A stretch of 8,619 nucleotides of DNA. It comes from Deltaproteobacteria bacterium (GTDB taxonomy: Bacteria; Desulfobacterota; BSN033; UBA1163). Location of the stretch: contig VGRU01000156.1 of assembly GCA_016875255.1 (NCBI GenBank), positions 1 through 8,619 of the forward strand, written 5' to 3'. A model generated the notes under the pieces. It searched no databases. It was given only the letters and a program-made list of their open reading frames with translations, and had not been told where the DNA came from. The position numbers were made by a program, and so were the translations under genes. Below, in pieces: positions 1 through 6,327 of this stretch (positions are counted from its first letter, which is position 1; each line of letters begins with the position of its first letter).

Positions 1-1001
1 CCCGGCGAAAGAGAGCCGATGAGGTGGTCAAGCCGGAAGTGCTCCGCCGCATTGATCGTTACCATCTGATAAACCAATTCCGGCGGGATGCCAAGTTTCA
101 ATGCACTTCTTATGGATGCATCAAGATATCCTTCCTCGAGGAATCCTTCAGGGTCAACGCCATCTGTGGAAAGAATAAGCCTTCTGAAATCGATCTTCTT
201 CTTGAAAATTCCAGCCACTCCGGGAAGTTCTTTTCTAATCGAGCCTTCCCTGATCATCACCCAGTAGCCCAGCCTCAGCCTCTCAAGCACTTCCTCTTCG
301 GTGATGGGTTCATGGCAGGACGATATGCCAAAATCGGCATAAGCCTGAAGCTTTCTCCCGGAGGCGCCTGCGGTGTGGCCTTCGATCAATTTGCCCATTT
401 CAAGAGCAATGGCAACAAGCTCCCTAATCCTGTTTCCCTGTTTCCCTTCAAGGAAAATGTTGCCCCAGTAAATCTCACCTACCCCAAGACACTTTGGATT
501 CTTTAATAATGACACAAATTCCTCAAGGCTCGGAGCCATGACCTCTTCGGCGGGTGTAAGCCCACAGACAGGCGGAAGGGTGTGATAAAATCGGATCGGC
601 TGCCCCTCAAAACCCAAAACAGGGTACTCAATGCCCCCCTTCCCCGCAATGTATGCGGTCTCCATCACTTCAGTGATGAGGGTGGTCACTCCGGTCGGGA
701 TGAGATGCCTTATAAACTCTTCGATCCCATACCGGTTGCTAACCGTATGGGTGTGACCTTCAATCAATCCTGGCAGAATCACCATTCCGCCGGCATCGAT
801 CACCTGTGTCTGATGATCTCTCAAAAAATCATTATCAGTTCCTGCATAAGCGATTGAACCATTCTTGATCCAGATCGATTGCCCCTGTATAAACTCACCG
901 GTGAGGGAATTGAAGAGGTTGGCATTTGCGATGACGATATCGGGTGGGATTTCTCCTATCGCCACCTTGCTCAGAATGAATCTTTTTTCCATCTCATCCA
1001 T
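1..1001 (-). CDS. Adenine deaminase-family amidohydrolase, N-terminal 333 residues (cut by left edge)
   Basis: The minus-strand frame stays open from an ATG at 999-1001 to the window edge. The family (COG1001/Ade) hydrolyses adenine to hypoxanthine and ammonia with a binuclear metal site in the cytoplasm. Visible order: a small beta domain (~1-75), PGLIEGHTH at 77-85 (metal-binding HxH, H83/H85), GEIYWGN at 175-181 (E176, bridging-acid position), EGHTAGASG at 207-215 (H209), SSCHE at 227-231 (H230), STDGVDPE at 278-285 (D280), then NAAEHF and an IGSLSPG end. By alignment from memory all metal ligands are kept. However, the usual DPHE motif is EVME (111-114), SDHE is SCHE, and TDDRHP is TDGVDP, so the substrate may not be adenine. 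About 40% of the usual ~550-600 residues, including the C-terminal domain, lies outside. The start has AAAGGG 5 nt upstream and lies 15 nt after the thioesterase stop, suggesting co-transcription. Family sure, substrate uncertain. Confidence 0.88.
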   Translation of the reverse strand, partial: MDEMEKRFILSKVAIGEIPPDIVIANANLFNSLTGEFIQGQSIWIKNGSIAYAGTDNDFLRDHQTQVIDAGGMVILPGLIEGHTHTVSNRYGIEEFIRHLIPTGVTTLITEVMETAYIAGKGGIEYPVLGFEGQPIRFYHTLPPVCGLTPAEEVMAPSLEEFVSLLKNPKCLGVGEIYWGNIFLEGKQGNRIRELVAIALEMGKLIEGHTAGASGRKLQAYADFGISSCHEPITEEEVLERLRLGYWVMIREGSIRKELPGVAGIFKKKIDFRRLILSTDGVDPEGFLEEGYLDASIRSALKLGIPPELVYQMVTINAAEHFRLDHLIGSLSP

Positions 1002-1016
1002 GTGAACCCTTTCCGG

Positions 1017-1784
1017 TTATTCCGCCCTCCTCCATCTCACTCTTGCCCGGCAGAGCTCCCGGCCATCCTCTTTTCTGATCATCTTATGCAGGAAGGTCGG
1101 GATGGAATCTTTCTGTCGTTCGGATTGAACGGAAAGCTCATCGCCGCAGTTTGACTCCGCGAGGAAATTGATTTCGAAATTCGTGATGTGGTGGGTCTGG
1201 TTGATCTCAAACGGATAGCTATCCAGAATCCATTCGATATATCTCGCATTATTCACATGCTGGTGCATATCCAGATCGCCATAATGGACGCTGAAAAACA
1301 TTTCTTCGCCTGGAACGCCTGGAGCAGGAAGCTTATCCAGTTTTGTCTCCGCTCCGTGCTGGTCCGGAATGGGATTCAGATCTTTGAGGAAGGGTTCAAT
1401 CCGCTGGGGTTTCCGGCTTTTTAAATTCAACACCACCCAGGCGCTTTTTGCGCCGCCGATCACCCTGCCATCCTCCTTAATGATAGAAAAATCCCGAAAC
1501 GCGAAGAGGCGGCTGCTCTCCAATAACCAGGTCTTGACCCGAATTTTATCTCCCCATCCGGGATACTCGTTCATTTCAATGGCCAAACGGGATAAGACCC
1601 AGAAATGATCATTTCGAGCCAGATCGGAATAACCTATTCCGATGCGATGGGCGTGGTTCCATGCCGTCTCCTGCAAGTATTTCCAGAGGGAAGGAAGGAA
1701 AACCCTGTTTTTAGCATCCACCTCATAAAAACTGACTAGATAATCATCCTCCCAGGTCTTTGGTTTGGATAAACTCTGTGTCAT
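1017..1784 (-). CDS. Acyl-ACP thioesterase (FatA/FatB-like, PF01643 type)
   Basis: This is a predicted cytoplasmic enzyme that hydrolyses acyl-ACP to free fatty acid, ending chain elongation. It shows a double hotdog layout. The first hotdog is at roughly 10-135 (YEVDAKNRVFLPSLWKYLQET, then FWVLSRLAIEM). The second runs from ~160 and holds the signature GDLDMHQHVNNARYIEW (171-187, counted from the upstream ATG at 1790). In plant enzymes the core is D-x-N-x-H; here it is D174, H176 and H178, so the Asn position is His. The later Glu-Cys pair aligns near AESNCGDE (211-218), where Cys is present but Glu is displaced or replaced. Length (255-257 aa) fits bacterial members. There are two candidate ATGs, at 1790 and 1784. 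I prefer 1784 because AAAGGA (1792-1797) then sits 7 nt upstream rather than 1 nt. It is the first gene of a likely unit with the amidohydrolase. Plain 4-hydroxybenzoyl-CoA-type thioesterase is less likely, given two domains. Confidence 0.88.
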   Translation of the reverse strand: MTQSLSKPKTWEDDYLVSFYEVDAKNRVFLPSLWKYLQETAWNHAHRIGIGYSDLARNDHFWVLSRLAIEMNEYPGWGDKIRVKTWLLESSRLFAFRDFSIIKEDGRVIGGAKSAWVVLNLKSRKPQRIEPFLKDLNPIPDQHGAETKLDKLPAPGVPGEEMFFSVHYGDLDMHQHVNNARYIEWILDSYPFEINQTHHITNFEINFLAESNCGDELSVQSERQKDSIPTFLHKMIRKEDGRELCRARVRWRRAE

Positions 1785-1791
1785 CTCCATT

Positions 1792-1797
1792 TCCTTT
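1792..1797 (-). promoter_or_regulatory. Shine-Dalgarno that decides the thioesterase start
   Basis: The minus strand reads AAAGGA here, 7 nt before the ATG at 1782-1784 but only 1 nt before the ATG at 1788-1790. Normal spacing therefore favours the inner ATG (protein begins MTQSLSKP). Confidence 0.55.
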
Positions 1798-1804
1798 GCG
1801 ATAC

Positions 1805-1833
1805 AACGTAAAACAGAGGCTGTAAGTTGTCAA
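1805..1833 (-). promoter_or_regulatory. Candidate sigma70-type promoter for the thioesterase/amidohydrolase unit
   Basis: The minus strand has a perfect TTGACA -35 (1833-1828), a 17-nt spacer, and TACGTT (1810-1805) as a 3/6 -10 match. The start point would fall near 1798, leaving a very short leader that just contains the AAAGGA ribosome site. The -35 is strong, the -10 weak. Confidence 0.4.
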
Positions 1834-1857
1834 TCTTTCGGTTTCTCCAAAAAGCAC

Positions 1858-1887
1858 TTGGGCTTGAAACCCTCCGTGGGTTATGAT
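1858..1887 (+). promoter_or_regulatory. Candidate sigma70-type promoter for the flavoprotein gene
   Basis: TTGGGC (1858-1863), an 18-nt spacer, and TATGAT (1882-1887) as a 5/6 -10 match. It lies about 50 nt upstream of the ATG at 1940 and runs in the opposite direction to the thioesterase promoter. A small perfect inverted repeat, AACCC-TCCGT-GGGTT (1868-1882), occupies the spacer and touches the -10. It could be an operator or simply chance. Confidence 0.35.
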
Positions 1888-1927
1888 ACGGTCAAATCCA
1901 AATTGGGGAGAATGAACTATTTCGTCT

Positions 1928-1935
1928 AAAGGAGG
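1928..1935 (+). promoter_or_regulatory. Strong ribosome binding site of the flavoprotein gene
   Basis: AAAGGAGG ends 4 nt before the ATG at 1940, close to the full anti-Shine-Dalgarno complement. It fixes the start and suggests good translation. It is the strongest ribosome site in the window. Confidence 0.75.
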
Positions 1936-1939
1936 AATC

Positions 1940-2659
1940 ATGAAGGTTATTGCATTGAATGGGAGCGCGAGGGGGAAGAAAGGGGTAACAGGGAGATTGC
2001 TGGATTCGCTTTTGAAGGGGCTCTCAGAAGGAGGAGCTACCGTGAGAGAGTTCCAGATCAAGGAAATGAATATCTCAACCTGTCGGGCGTGCCTGACGTG
2101 TATGCATAAAACACCCGGTCAATGTGCTCAGCGGGATGATATGGACCAGATCTATCCGTCCCTGAGAGAATCGGATCTCTTTGTGATGGGTACGCCCGTA
2201 TACACAGACAATATGAGCGCCCAGATGAAAACCGTAACAGACCGCTGTATCTGCGGTATGGATCCATTTTTACGGCTCGACCCTGCAAACAGGGTGAGGC
2301 ACTCCTTTAGTTGGGCGATGCCTTCAAAATTCCTCCTCGTCTCAACGTCGGGATTCCCGGAGATGGAAAGCTTCCAGCCTCTGATCATGACGTTCAGGGC
2401 CCAGGCATCCAACTTTGGTTGTGAATCCATCGGAGAAATCTGTATCCCCGGCTCCATTGCCTTGCAGATGGCGCCGCAACTTCTCGAGCCTCGCCTTGAT
2501 CTGATTCAGCGGGCGGGCAAAATGCTTGCCCTCCAAGGGAAAATAGAGTCCACCCTTCTGGAAGAGATGAACAGGCCAATTCTGACCGTGGAGAAATACC
2601 TCGAAATCTCCGCAAAATACGAAGCCTGGGCTAAAAAGAGCCGGGAACAGGCCGCCTAG
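1940..2659 (+). CDS. Flavodoxin-fold NAD(P)H-dependent FMN reductase, iron-sulfur flavoprotein-like
   Basis: A 239-residue soluble protein of the NADPH-dependent FMN reductase/flavodoxin superfamily. The N-terminal MKVIALNGSARGKKG is the first beta strand plus the FMN phosphate-binding loop (GSARG, 8-12). GTPVYTDNMSAQMKTVTDR (84-102) is the typical loop contacting the flavin and the partner subunit. CRACLTC...C (C48, C51, C54, C62) has spacing Cx2Cx2Cx7C. This matches the compact 4Fe-4S motif known from archaeal iron-sulfur flavoproteins (Isf), so the protein probably carries FMN and a cluster and moves electrons between ferredoxin-like donors and an acceptor; the acceptor cannot be read from sequence. 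Extra cysteines sit at 103, 105, 161 and 168. The C-terminal ~40 residues are helical and charged. It stands alone on its strand, opposite the thioesterase and convergent with the radical SAM gene. Fold sure, cluster likely. Confidence 0.88.
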   Translation: MKVIALNGSARGKKGVTGRLLDSLLKGLSEGGATVREFQIKEMNISTCRACLTCMHKTPGQCAQRDDMDQIYPSLRESDLFVMGTPVYTDNMSAQMKTVTDRCICGMDPFLRLDPANRVRHSFSWAMPSKFLLVSTSGFPEMESFQPLIMTFRAQASNFGCESIGEICIPGSIALQMAPQLLEPRLDLIQRAGKMLALQGKIESTLLEEMNRPILTVEKYLEISAKYEAWAKKSREQAA

Positions 2660-2729
2660 TTCAAGCCTGCCGTAGCCGTCGCAAAGAGCGCCCATGTAAT
2701 ACATGTTACCTCTTGACTTAAGGGCATAC

Positions 2730-2821
2730 TGTCAGGCCTTGAATCTTGACAAATTCGTAAAAGAGACTTTTTAGGTACGATCCAGAATCAATACTCTCAA
2801 TTCACATTTCAAGGCCTGACA
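2730..2821. repeat. Perfect 14-bp inverted repeat, possible REP/MITE-like element
   Basis: TGTCAGGCCTTGAA (2730-2743) is repeated exactly in inverse as TTCAAGGCCTGACA (2808-2821), enclosing 64 nt. The left arm also folds on itself: TGTCAGG (2730-2736) pairs with CTTGACA (2745-2751), with one G.T pair and an 8-nt loop. No convincing target duplication borders the unit. From memory, similar termini occur beside REP-associated (Y1) transposases in deltaproteobacterial genomes, but no transposase is present here. The loop is too long for an ordinary terminator. It lies between two convergent genes. Confidence 0.6.
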
Positions 2822-2822
2822 C

Positions 2823-2842
2823 CATGGGCCAACATGGGCCAA
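2823..2842. repeat. 10-bp tandem duplication
   Basis: CATGGGCCAA occurs twice in direct succession, starting 1 nt after the inverted repeat ends. The rest of 2660-2918 shows no gene, only low-complexity CAGAACC-type repetition around 2871-2890 and a short CATGT-AAT-ACATG hairpin at 2693-2705 without a T tract. Confidence 0.7.
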
Positions 2843-2918
2843 AAATAAACAATATTGCCTTTGTCCGACTCCAGAACCACAGAACCAGAATGTCAGAACG
2901 TTGTGACGCTCTTCCATA

Positions 2919-4289
2919 TTAACCCATGAAGTAGTCTTTTAGAAAACGAAGGAGCGTCTGGATACCCAAACGATGTTTTTTGATATGATGCCAGATATCC
3001 AGGATCGCTTTTTTCGATCGGGTATAATAGAGGAGGTGTGCCTTGAGCAGAAGCCATTCCATTCGGATGAATGAGAGATGATCGTGTTTAAAGACTAAGT
3101 GCTGCATATCGAAAAAAGACCAGGGTGCCCTCCATTTAAAGATTCGGCCCTTCACCTGCTCATAGATGGCTGTGCCCGGGTAGGGGGTGAGAATGGAGAA
3201 CTGGGCGACATTGGTATTAAGCCTTTTAGCAAAGCGGATGGTTTTATGAATCATCTCGGCCGTTTCATGTTGTCCTCCCAGGATATAGGAGGCATGGATC
3301 TCAAGACCATTCTTTTTGAGCATCTCTACGGCCTGAACCGTGCTTTCCACATCGATCCCCTTCTTCAATTCATCAAGGGTCTTCGGATTGAAGGATTCCA
3401 CACCGATGAAGACCGACTTCGCTCCTGCCCTCACCATCTCCCTAACCATTTCTTCGTTTCGAAGCAGTAGGTCTATCCTGGATAAGCACCACCACCAGAG
3501 ATCGAGTTTCTTTTCGATGATCCCATGGCAAATTTCAATTACCCTCTTCGGAAAGAGGTTAAAGGTGTCATCCACAAAGGCGACGGCATTAAAATGATAT
3601 CGGCGATAAATCTCTTTGAGTTCGTTTAAAATGGCCTCCACACTCCTCATCCTCAGTTTCGTTCCCCAAAAATGGGAGGAAGCACAGAAGGCGCATTGAT
3701 ACGGACATCCACGGCTGGTCATCAAAGGGGTGATGTCTCGACCTCCAAATTTGGTCCTTCGATAATCGTCCATATGAATAAGATGTCTGGCAGGAAGGGG
3801 GAGTCTGTCAAGGTTCTCCATGAAGGGCCTGGAGGGGGTTCGAACGATCTGGTCATTTGAAAGAAAACTGATCCCCTGGATGCAACGGAATTTCCCATCG
3901 TTCTTCTGTAAGGCAGCCGCTAATTCTGAGAAGGTTATCTCCCCTTCTCCATGGACGATGAAATCGACTCTTCTGGTCGAAAGGATCTCTTGATCCACAT
4001 AACCAGGATGAGGACCTCCCATGACCACCGTGCAACCACTCGCCTTGGCTCTCTTGGCTAATTGAAGGGCCTGACGATGACGGGTGGTATCTGTGGAGAT
4101 ACCGACAATGTCATATGTCTTAAAATCGATCTCTTCTTTTTTCCTTCGAACAGCTAAATCGTTGACTGCGACCTGATGACCTTCTTTTTCCGCATAAGCC
4201 GCGACATAGAGAAGGCTAAGAGGGGGAAAGAGAACCCCTGTTGCCTTAAGAGTCCCTGTTGGAGCAGGATTGATCAAAAGAATCTTCAT
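2919..4289 (-). CDS. B12-binding domain radical SAM protein (BchE/HpnJ-like architecture)
   Basis: 456 residues. The N-terminal cobalamin-binding Rossmann domain (~1-140) starts MKILLINPAP and carries VVMGGPHPGY (88-97) and FIVHGEGEITF (110-120). It lacks the DxHxxG lower-ligand motif, as many class members do. The radical SAM core starts at SRGCPYQCAFC (192-202), with C195, C199 and C202 as 4Fe-4S ligands (Cx3Cx2C). AFVDDTFN (237-244), GAKSVFIGVES (289-299) and LTPYPGTAIYEQ (367-378) are later barrel strands. The C-terminal ~75 residues are basic and aromatic, resembling the tail of BchE-type cyclases. Class B members do methylations, cyclisations or C-C rearrangements on lipids, tetrapyrroles and natural products; the substrate here is not readable. 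The start is supported by the conserved N-terminus although no good Shine-Dalgarno is seen. It is divergent from the CrtI-type gene. Family very sure. Confidence 0.93.
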   Translation of the reverse strand: MKILLINPAPTGTLKATGVLFPPLSLLYVAAYAEKEGHQVAVNDLAVRRKKEEIDFKTYDIVGISTDTTRHRQALQLAKRAKASGCTVVMGGPHPGYVDQEILSTRRVDFIVHGEGEITFSELAAALQKNDGKFRCIQGISFLSNDQIVRTPSRPFMENLDRLPLPARHLIHMDDYRRTKFGGRDITPLMTSRGCPYQCAFCASSHFWGTKLRMRSVEAILNELKEIYRRYHFNAVAFVDDTFNLFPKRVIEICHGIIEKKLDLWWWCLSRIDLLLRNEEMVREMVRAGAKSVFIGVESFNPKTLDELKKGIDVESTVQAVEMLKKNGLEIHASYILGGQHETAEMIHKTIRFAKRLNTNVAQFSILTPYPGTAIYEQVKGRIFKWRAPWSFFDMQHLVFKHDHLSFIRMEWLLLKAHLLYYTRSKKAILDIWHHIKKHRLGIQTLLRFLKDYFMG

Positions 4290-4303
4290 TGAATTTCAAA
4301 TTC

Positions 4304-4330
4304 CAGATTTTTTAATCTGCAATTTGCAGA
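4304..4330. promoter_or_regulatory. Two overlapping inverted repeats upstream of the radical SAM gene (possible operator or leader switch)
   Basis: CAGATT-TTTT-AATCTG (4304-4319) is a perfect 6-bp hairpin. TCTGCAA-T-TTGCAGA (4316-4330) is a perfect 15-nt odd palindrome. They share 4316-4319, so only one can form fully in RNA. The palindrome centre is 34 nt upstream of the radical SAM start codon, at the expected transcription start region. Confidence 0.45.
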
Positions 4331-4331
4331 A

Positions 4332-4360
4332 CAGATATCACACTGAACCCTTTTTTACAA
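4332..4360 (-). promoter_or_regulatory. Weak candidate promoter for the radical SAM gene
   Basis: The minus strand has TTGTAA (4360-4355), 17 nt, then TATCTG (4337-4332): 4/6 and 3/6 matches to sigma70 boxes. The predicted start would fall inside the 4316-4330 palindrome. No better minus-strand promoter was seen in the shared 4290-4554 region. Confidence 0.25.
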
Positions 4361-4477
4361 GCTTTAATCAGGAGTCCCAATTCGGTCTCAAATCGAGATG
4401 TGGAGAGGTCAACCATCGATCACAGGAAGAAGTTGTTGGGGGATATAACAGCGCCTACGGGATACAATTCTTTCTAT

Positions 4478-4505
4478 TTCACTTGGTTAATTAATCTGCT
4501 ATAAT
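4478..4505 (+). promoter_or_regulatory. Candidate sigma70 promoter for the CrtI-type gene
   Basis: A perfect TATAAT -10 box (4500-4505) with TTCACT (4478-4483, 4/6) 16 nt upstream. The start point would be near 4512, giving a ~43-nt leader to the ATG at 4555. The spacer contains the palindrome TTAATTAA. Confidence 0.5.
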
Positions 4506-4554
4506 GTGGACGTGTCTGCTATTTCAATCCCTTTAATGTTTTTGAAGAAGAAGC

Positions 4555-6066
4555 ATGAGGTACGATGTCACTGTCATTGGGGCTGGGATGGGAGGACTGA
4601 CCTGCGGTACCCTTCTGGCTAAGGAGGGGCTCAGGGTACTGATCTGTGAACAATCCTCAAAACCTGGCGGCTACTGTGTAAATTTCAAGCGAAATGGGTT
4701 TACCTTCGCGCCTGCTGTCCATTATTTCAATGAATTTGGTCCCAATAGTCAGATGCAAGAGGCCTTCCAGATTTTGGGCCTTCCTCCTGAGATCGAATTT
4801 TGTCCACAGGACCCCCAGCGCCGAATCATTACCCCTCATTTCCATCTCACCCTCTCCACTGATATTGATCGGTTCGAAAGGGATTTAATCCACCTCTTTC
4901 CCAAGGAGAGACTGTCTATCCCCGCATACATAGGGGAATTGAAGAGGCTGGTTAAGAACATTGAGGGCCTTTCCATCAAATCTCTTGACCTCATCAGCCT
5001 CAAAGAGAAGTCTCAGCTATTATATCAATTTATCAAAAGACCTCAACTCCTCCGGTATCGCGGCAAAACGGGCCAAGAAGTCCTGGACTCTTTTTTCAAA
5101 GACCCTCTCTTAAAATACCTCCTCACCTTTGGTTCACGTAAGGGCTCCTCTATCTTTTCCTGTGCAAGTCCTATCATGTGGGCCATGAAGGGGAACTTTT
5201 ATTACATCAAAGACAAAGAAGTAGAGGCCTTACCTAAACTTTTTCTCAGATATTTTGAGGCTTACGGCGGGGAGATTTCCTTTAATACCCTTGTAAAGAA
5301 GATCGTGATTGAGAAAGGGAAGGCCCGGGGAGTTCAGGTTGAGGGAGGAGAGGAGATCCAATCCAGATATGTCATCTCCAATGGGGATTGTCACACAACA
5401 TTTCAACATCTAATAGGTAATCATCTATTACCTGATCGATTCTTAAGGAAACTCCAAAAAAGAGAGAGCTCAGCACCGATCTTCACCCTCTATTTAGGTG
5501 TAGATCTCGATCTGGCACAGATGGGCTTTGATGGAGCTCTGGTCCATTACTACCCCTCAATTCGTAAAAACCCATGGGAGGAGATAGACGTAGGGGGATT
5601 TGATATTGAAAAGGAGAAGATGGCGATCCGTATGGATAGCATAAAGAACCCGATGCTTGCTCCAATAGGCAAGCATACCGTCGCCGTCGCTGCCTTTGCT
5701 CCTTATGAACTCTTTACAGATGGGGGCAACACAAGTCCCCATTATACAGAGATAAAGGAAGAGATCGCCCAAAAAATCATTGGCATCACGGAAAAGGTGA
5801 TCCCTGGCCTGTCCAGTCATATTATCGTTCGGGATGCTTCAACACCTCTTACATACGAGAGAACGACATTAAACAGGCACGGCGCTACCATGGGTTGGTA
5901 CCTATCGGCAAAAGAATTGTCAAGAATTCGCAGCCAGAAAACACCCATTACCAATCTTTATCAGGCAGGCCACTGGACCTTCCCTGGCGGAGGTATACCA
6001 ATGGTGATCATCTCTGGGATCAATGCAGCTAAACTTATCTTGAAGAGCATGAAGAAATTTACATAG
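4555..6066 (+). CDS. FAD-dependent oxidoreductase of the phytoene desaturase / carotenoid isomerase (CrtI/CrtISO, COG1233) family
   Basis: 503 residues, the usual family length (~490-520). The N-terminal MRYDVTVIGAGMGGLTCG holds the GxGxxG dinucleotide fold (G9, G11, G14), with acidic E32 ending beta2 to bind the FAD ribose. KPGGYCVNFKRNGFTF (36-51) is the family's second FAD motif. A substrate-domain insert spans ~100-380. The C-terminal NLYQAGHWTFPGGGIPMVIISGINAA (467-492) is the conserved FAD-closing motif of CrtI-type enzymes. Members desaturate, isomerise or saturate isoprenoid chains (phytoene desaturase, CrtISO, retinol saturase-like), using FAD at the membrane surface. The exact substrate cannot be assigned, since no phytoene synthase or other carotenoid gene is in view. 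The ribosome site is only a purine run (GAAGAAGAAG). No clear terminator follows, only a T-rich stretch after 6074. It is divergent from the radical SAM gene, so shared regulation is possible. Confidence 0.9.
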   Translation: MRYDVTVIGAGMGGLTCGTLLAKEGLRVLICEQSSKPGGYCVNFKRNGFTFAPAVHYFNEFGPNSQMQEAFQILGLPPEIEFCPQDPQRRIITPHFHLTLSTDIDRFERDLIHLFPKERLSIPAYIGELKRLVKNIEGLSIKSLDLISLKEKSQLLYQFIKRPQLLRYRGKTGQEVLDSFFKDPLLKYLLTFGSRKGSSIFSCASPIMWAMKGNFYYIKDKEVEALPKLFLRYFEAYGGEISFNTLVKKIVIEKGKARGVQVEGGEEIQSRYVISNGDCHTTFQHLIGNHLLPDRFLRKLQKRESSAPIFTLYLGVDLDLAQMGFDGALVHYYPSIRKNPWEEIDVGGFDIEKEKMAIRMDSIKNPMLAPIGKHTVAVAAFAPYELFTDGGNTSPHYTEIKEEIAQKIIGITEKVIPGLSSHIIVRDASTPLTYERTTLNRHGATMGWYLSAKELSRIRSQKTPITNLYQAGHWTFPGGGIPMVIISGINAAKLILKSMKKFT

Positions 6067-6266
6067 AAGGCGACATTTTTATTTTCTTCTCTTTTGTCTT
6101 GGCATTTTAAACTCTGTTTTTCATAAGGCTCAACTGTTACAAAAGTTAGTATTTGAACTTACAGACACGATAACATTATCCCGCACATAGCTCGTAACTG
6201 GCACTCACTCCAGGGTTTATCCACCATTCCAATCAGTAATTGACAAATTCTCAGAATTTTAACTTC
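6067..6266. other. Noncoding stretch after the CrtI-type gene
   Basis: No credible gene or RNA was seen. A T-rich run follows the stop (6074-6103) but has no hairpin before it. AAATTCT-C-AGAATTT (6245-6259) is a perfect 15-nt palindrome. TTGACA at 6240-6245 has no matching -10 at normal distance. Confidence 0.5.
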
Positions 6267-6300
6267 CCCGCCCCTGCCTACCCTGCCTGCGGCAGGCGGG
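6267..6300. repeat. G+C-rich palindromic repeat (REP-like hairpin)
   Basis: GCCTGC-G-GCAGGC (6285-6297) is a perfect odd palindrome. Alternatively, CCCGCCCCTGCC (6267-6278) pairs with GGCAGGCGGG (6291-6300) around a 2-nt bulge. The flanks (GAATTTTAAC and GGTAAAAATC) are also roughly inverse to each other, giving an imperfect palindromic unit of about 66 nt (6254-6319). It resembles dispersed intergenic repeats of REP type. No T tract makes it a typical terminator. Confidence 0.5.
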
Positions 6301-6327
6301 AATGCCGACGGTAAAAATCTATTAAAA

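Noticed and set aside
24..506. A 160-codon plus-strand frame at the left edge
   Set aside because: It is antisense to the amidohydrolase, whose metal-ligand motifs are plainly encoded on the minus strand through the same bases.
1744..2061. A 105-codon minus-strand frame across the divergent promoter region
   Set aside because: It overlaps the starts of both the thioesterase and the flavoprotein gene, and would cover their promoters and ribosome sites. It has no family resemblance.
2730..2821. Bidirectional intrinsic terminator between the convergent genes
   Set aside because: The loop between the arms is 64 nt and no T tract follows either arm, so it does not fit an intrinsic terminator.
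4270..4494. A 74-codon plus-strand frame upstream of the CrtI-type gene
   Set aside because: It starts inside the radical SAM gene on the other strand, runs over the palindromes, and ends just before the TATAAT box. No ribosome site or motif.
2747..6250. Shared 11-mer TTGACAAATTC at 2747-2757 and 6240-6250
   Set aside because: Matches of this length are expected by chance in a window of this size, and the flanks do not match.
6240..6268. TTGACA as the -35 of a promoter
   Set aside because: Positions 16-18 nt downstream read C-rich sequence with no -10 resemblance, and no gene follows on that strand.
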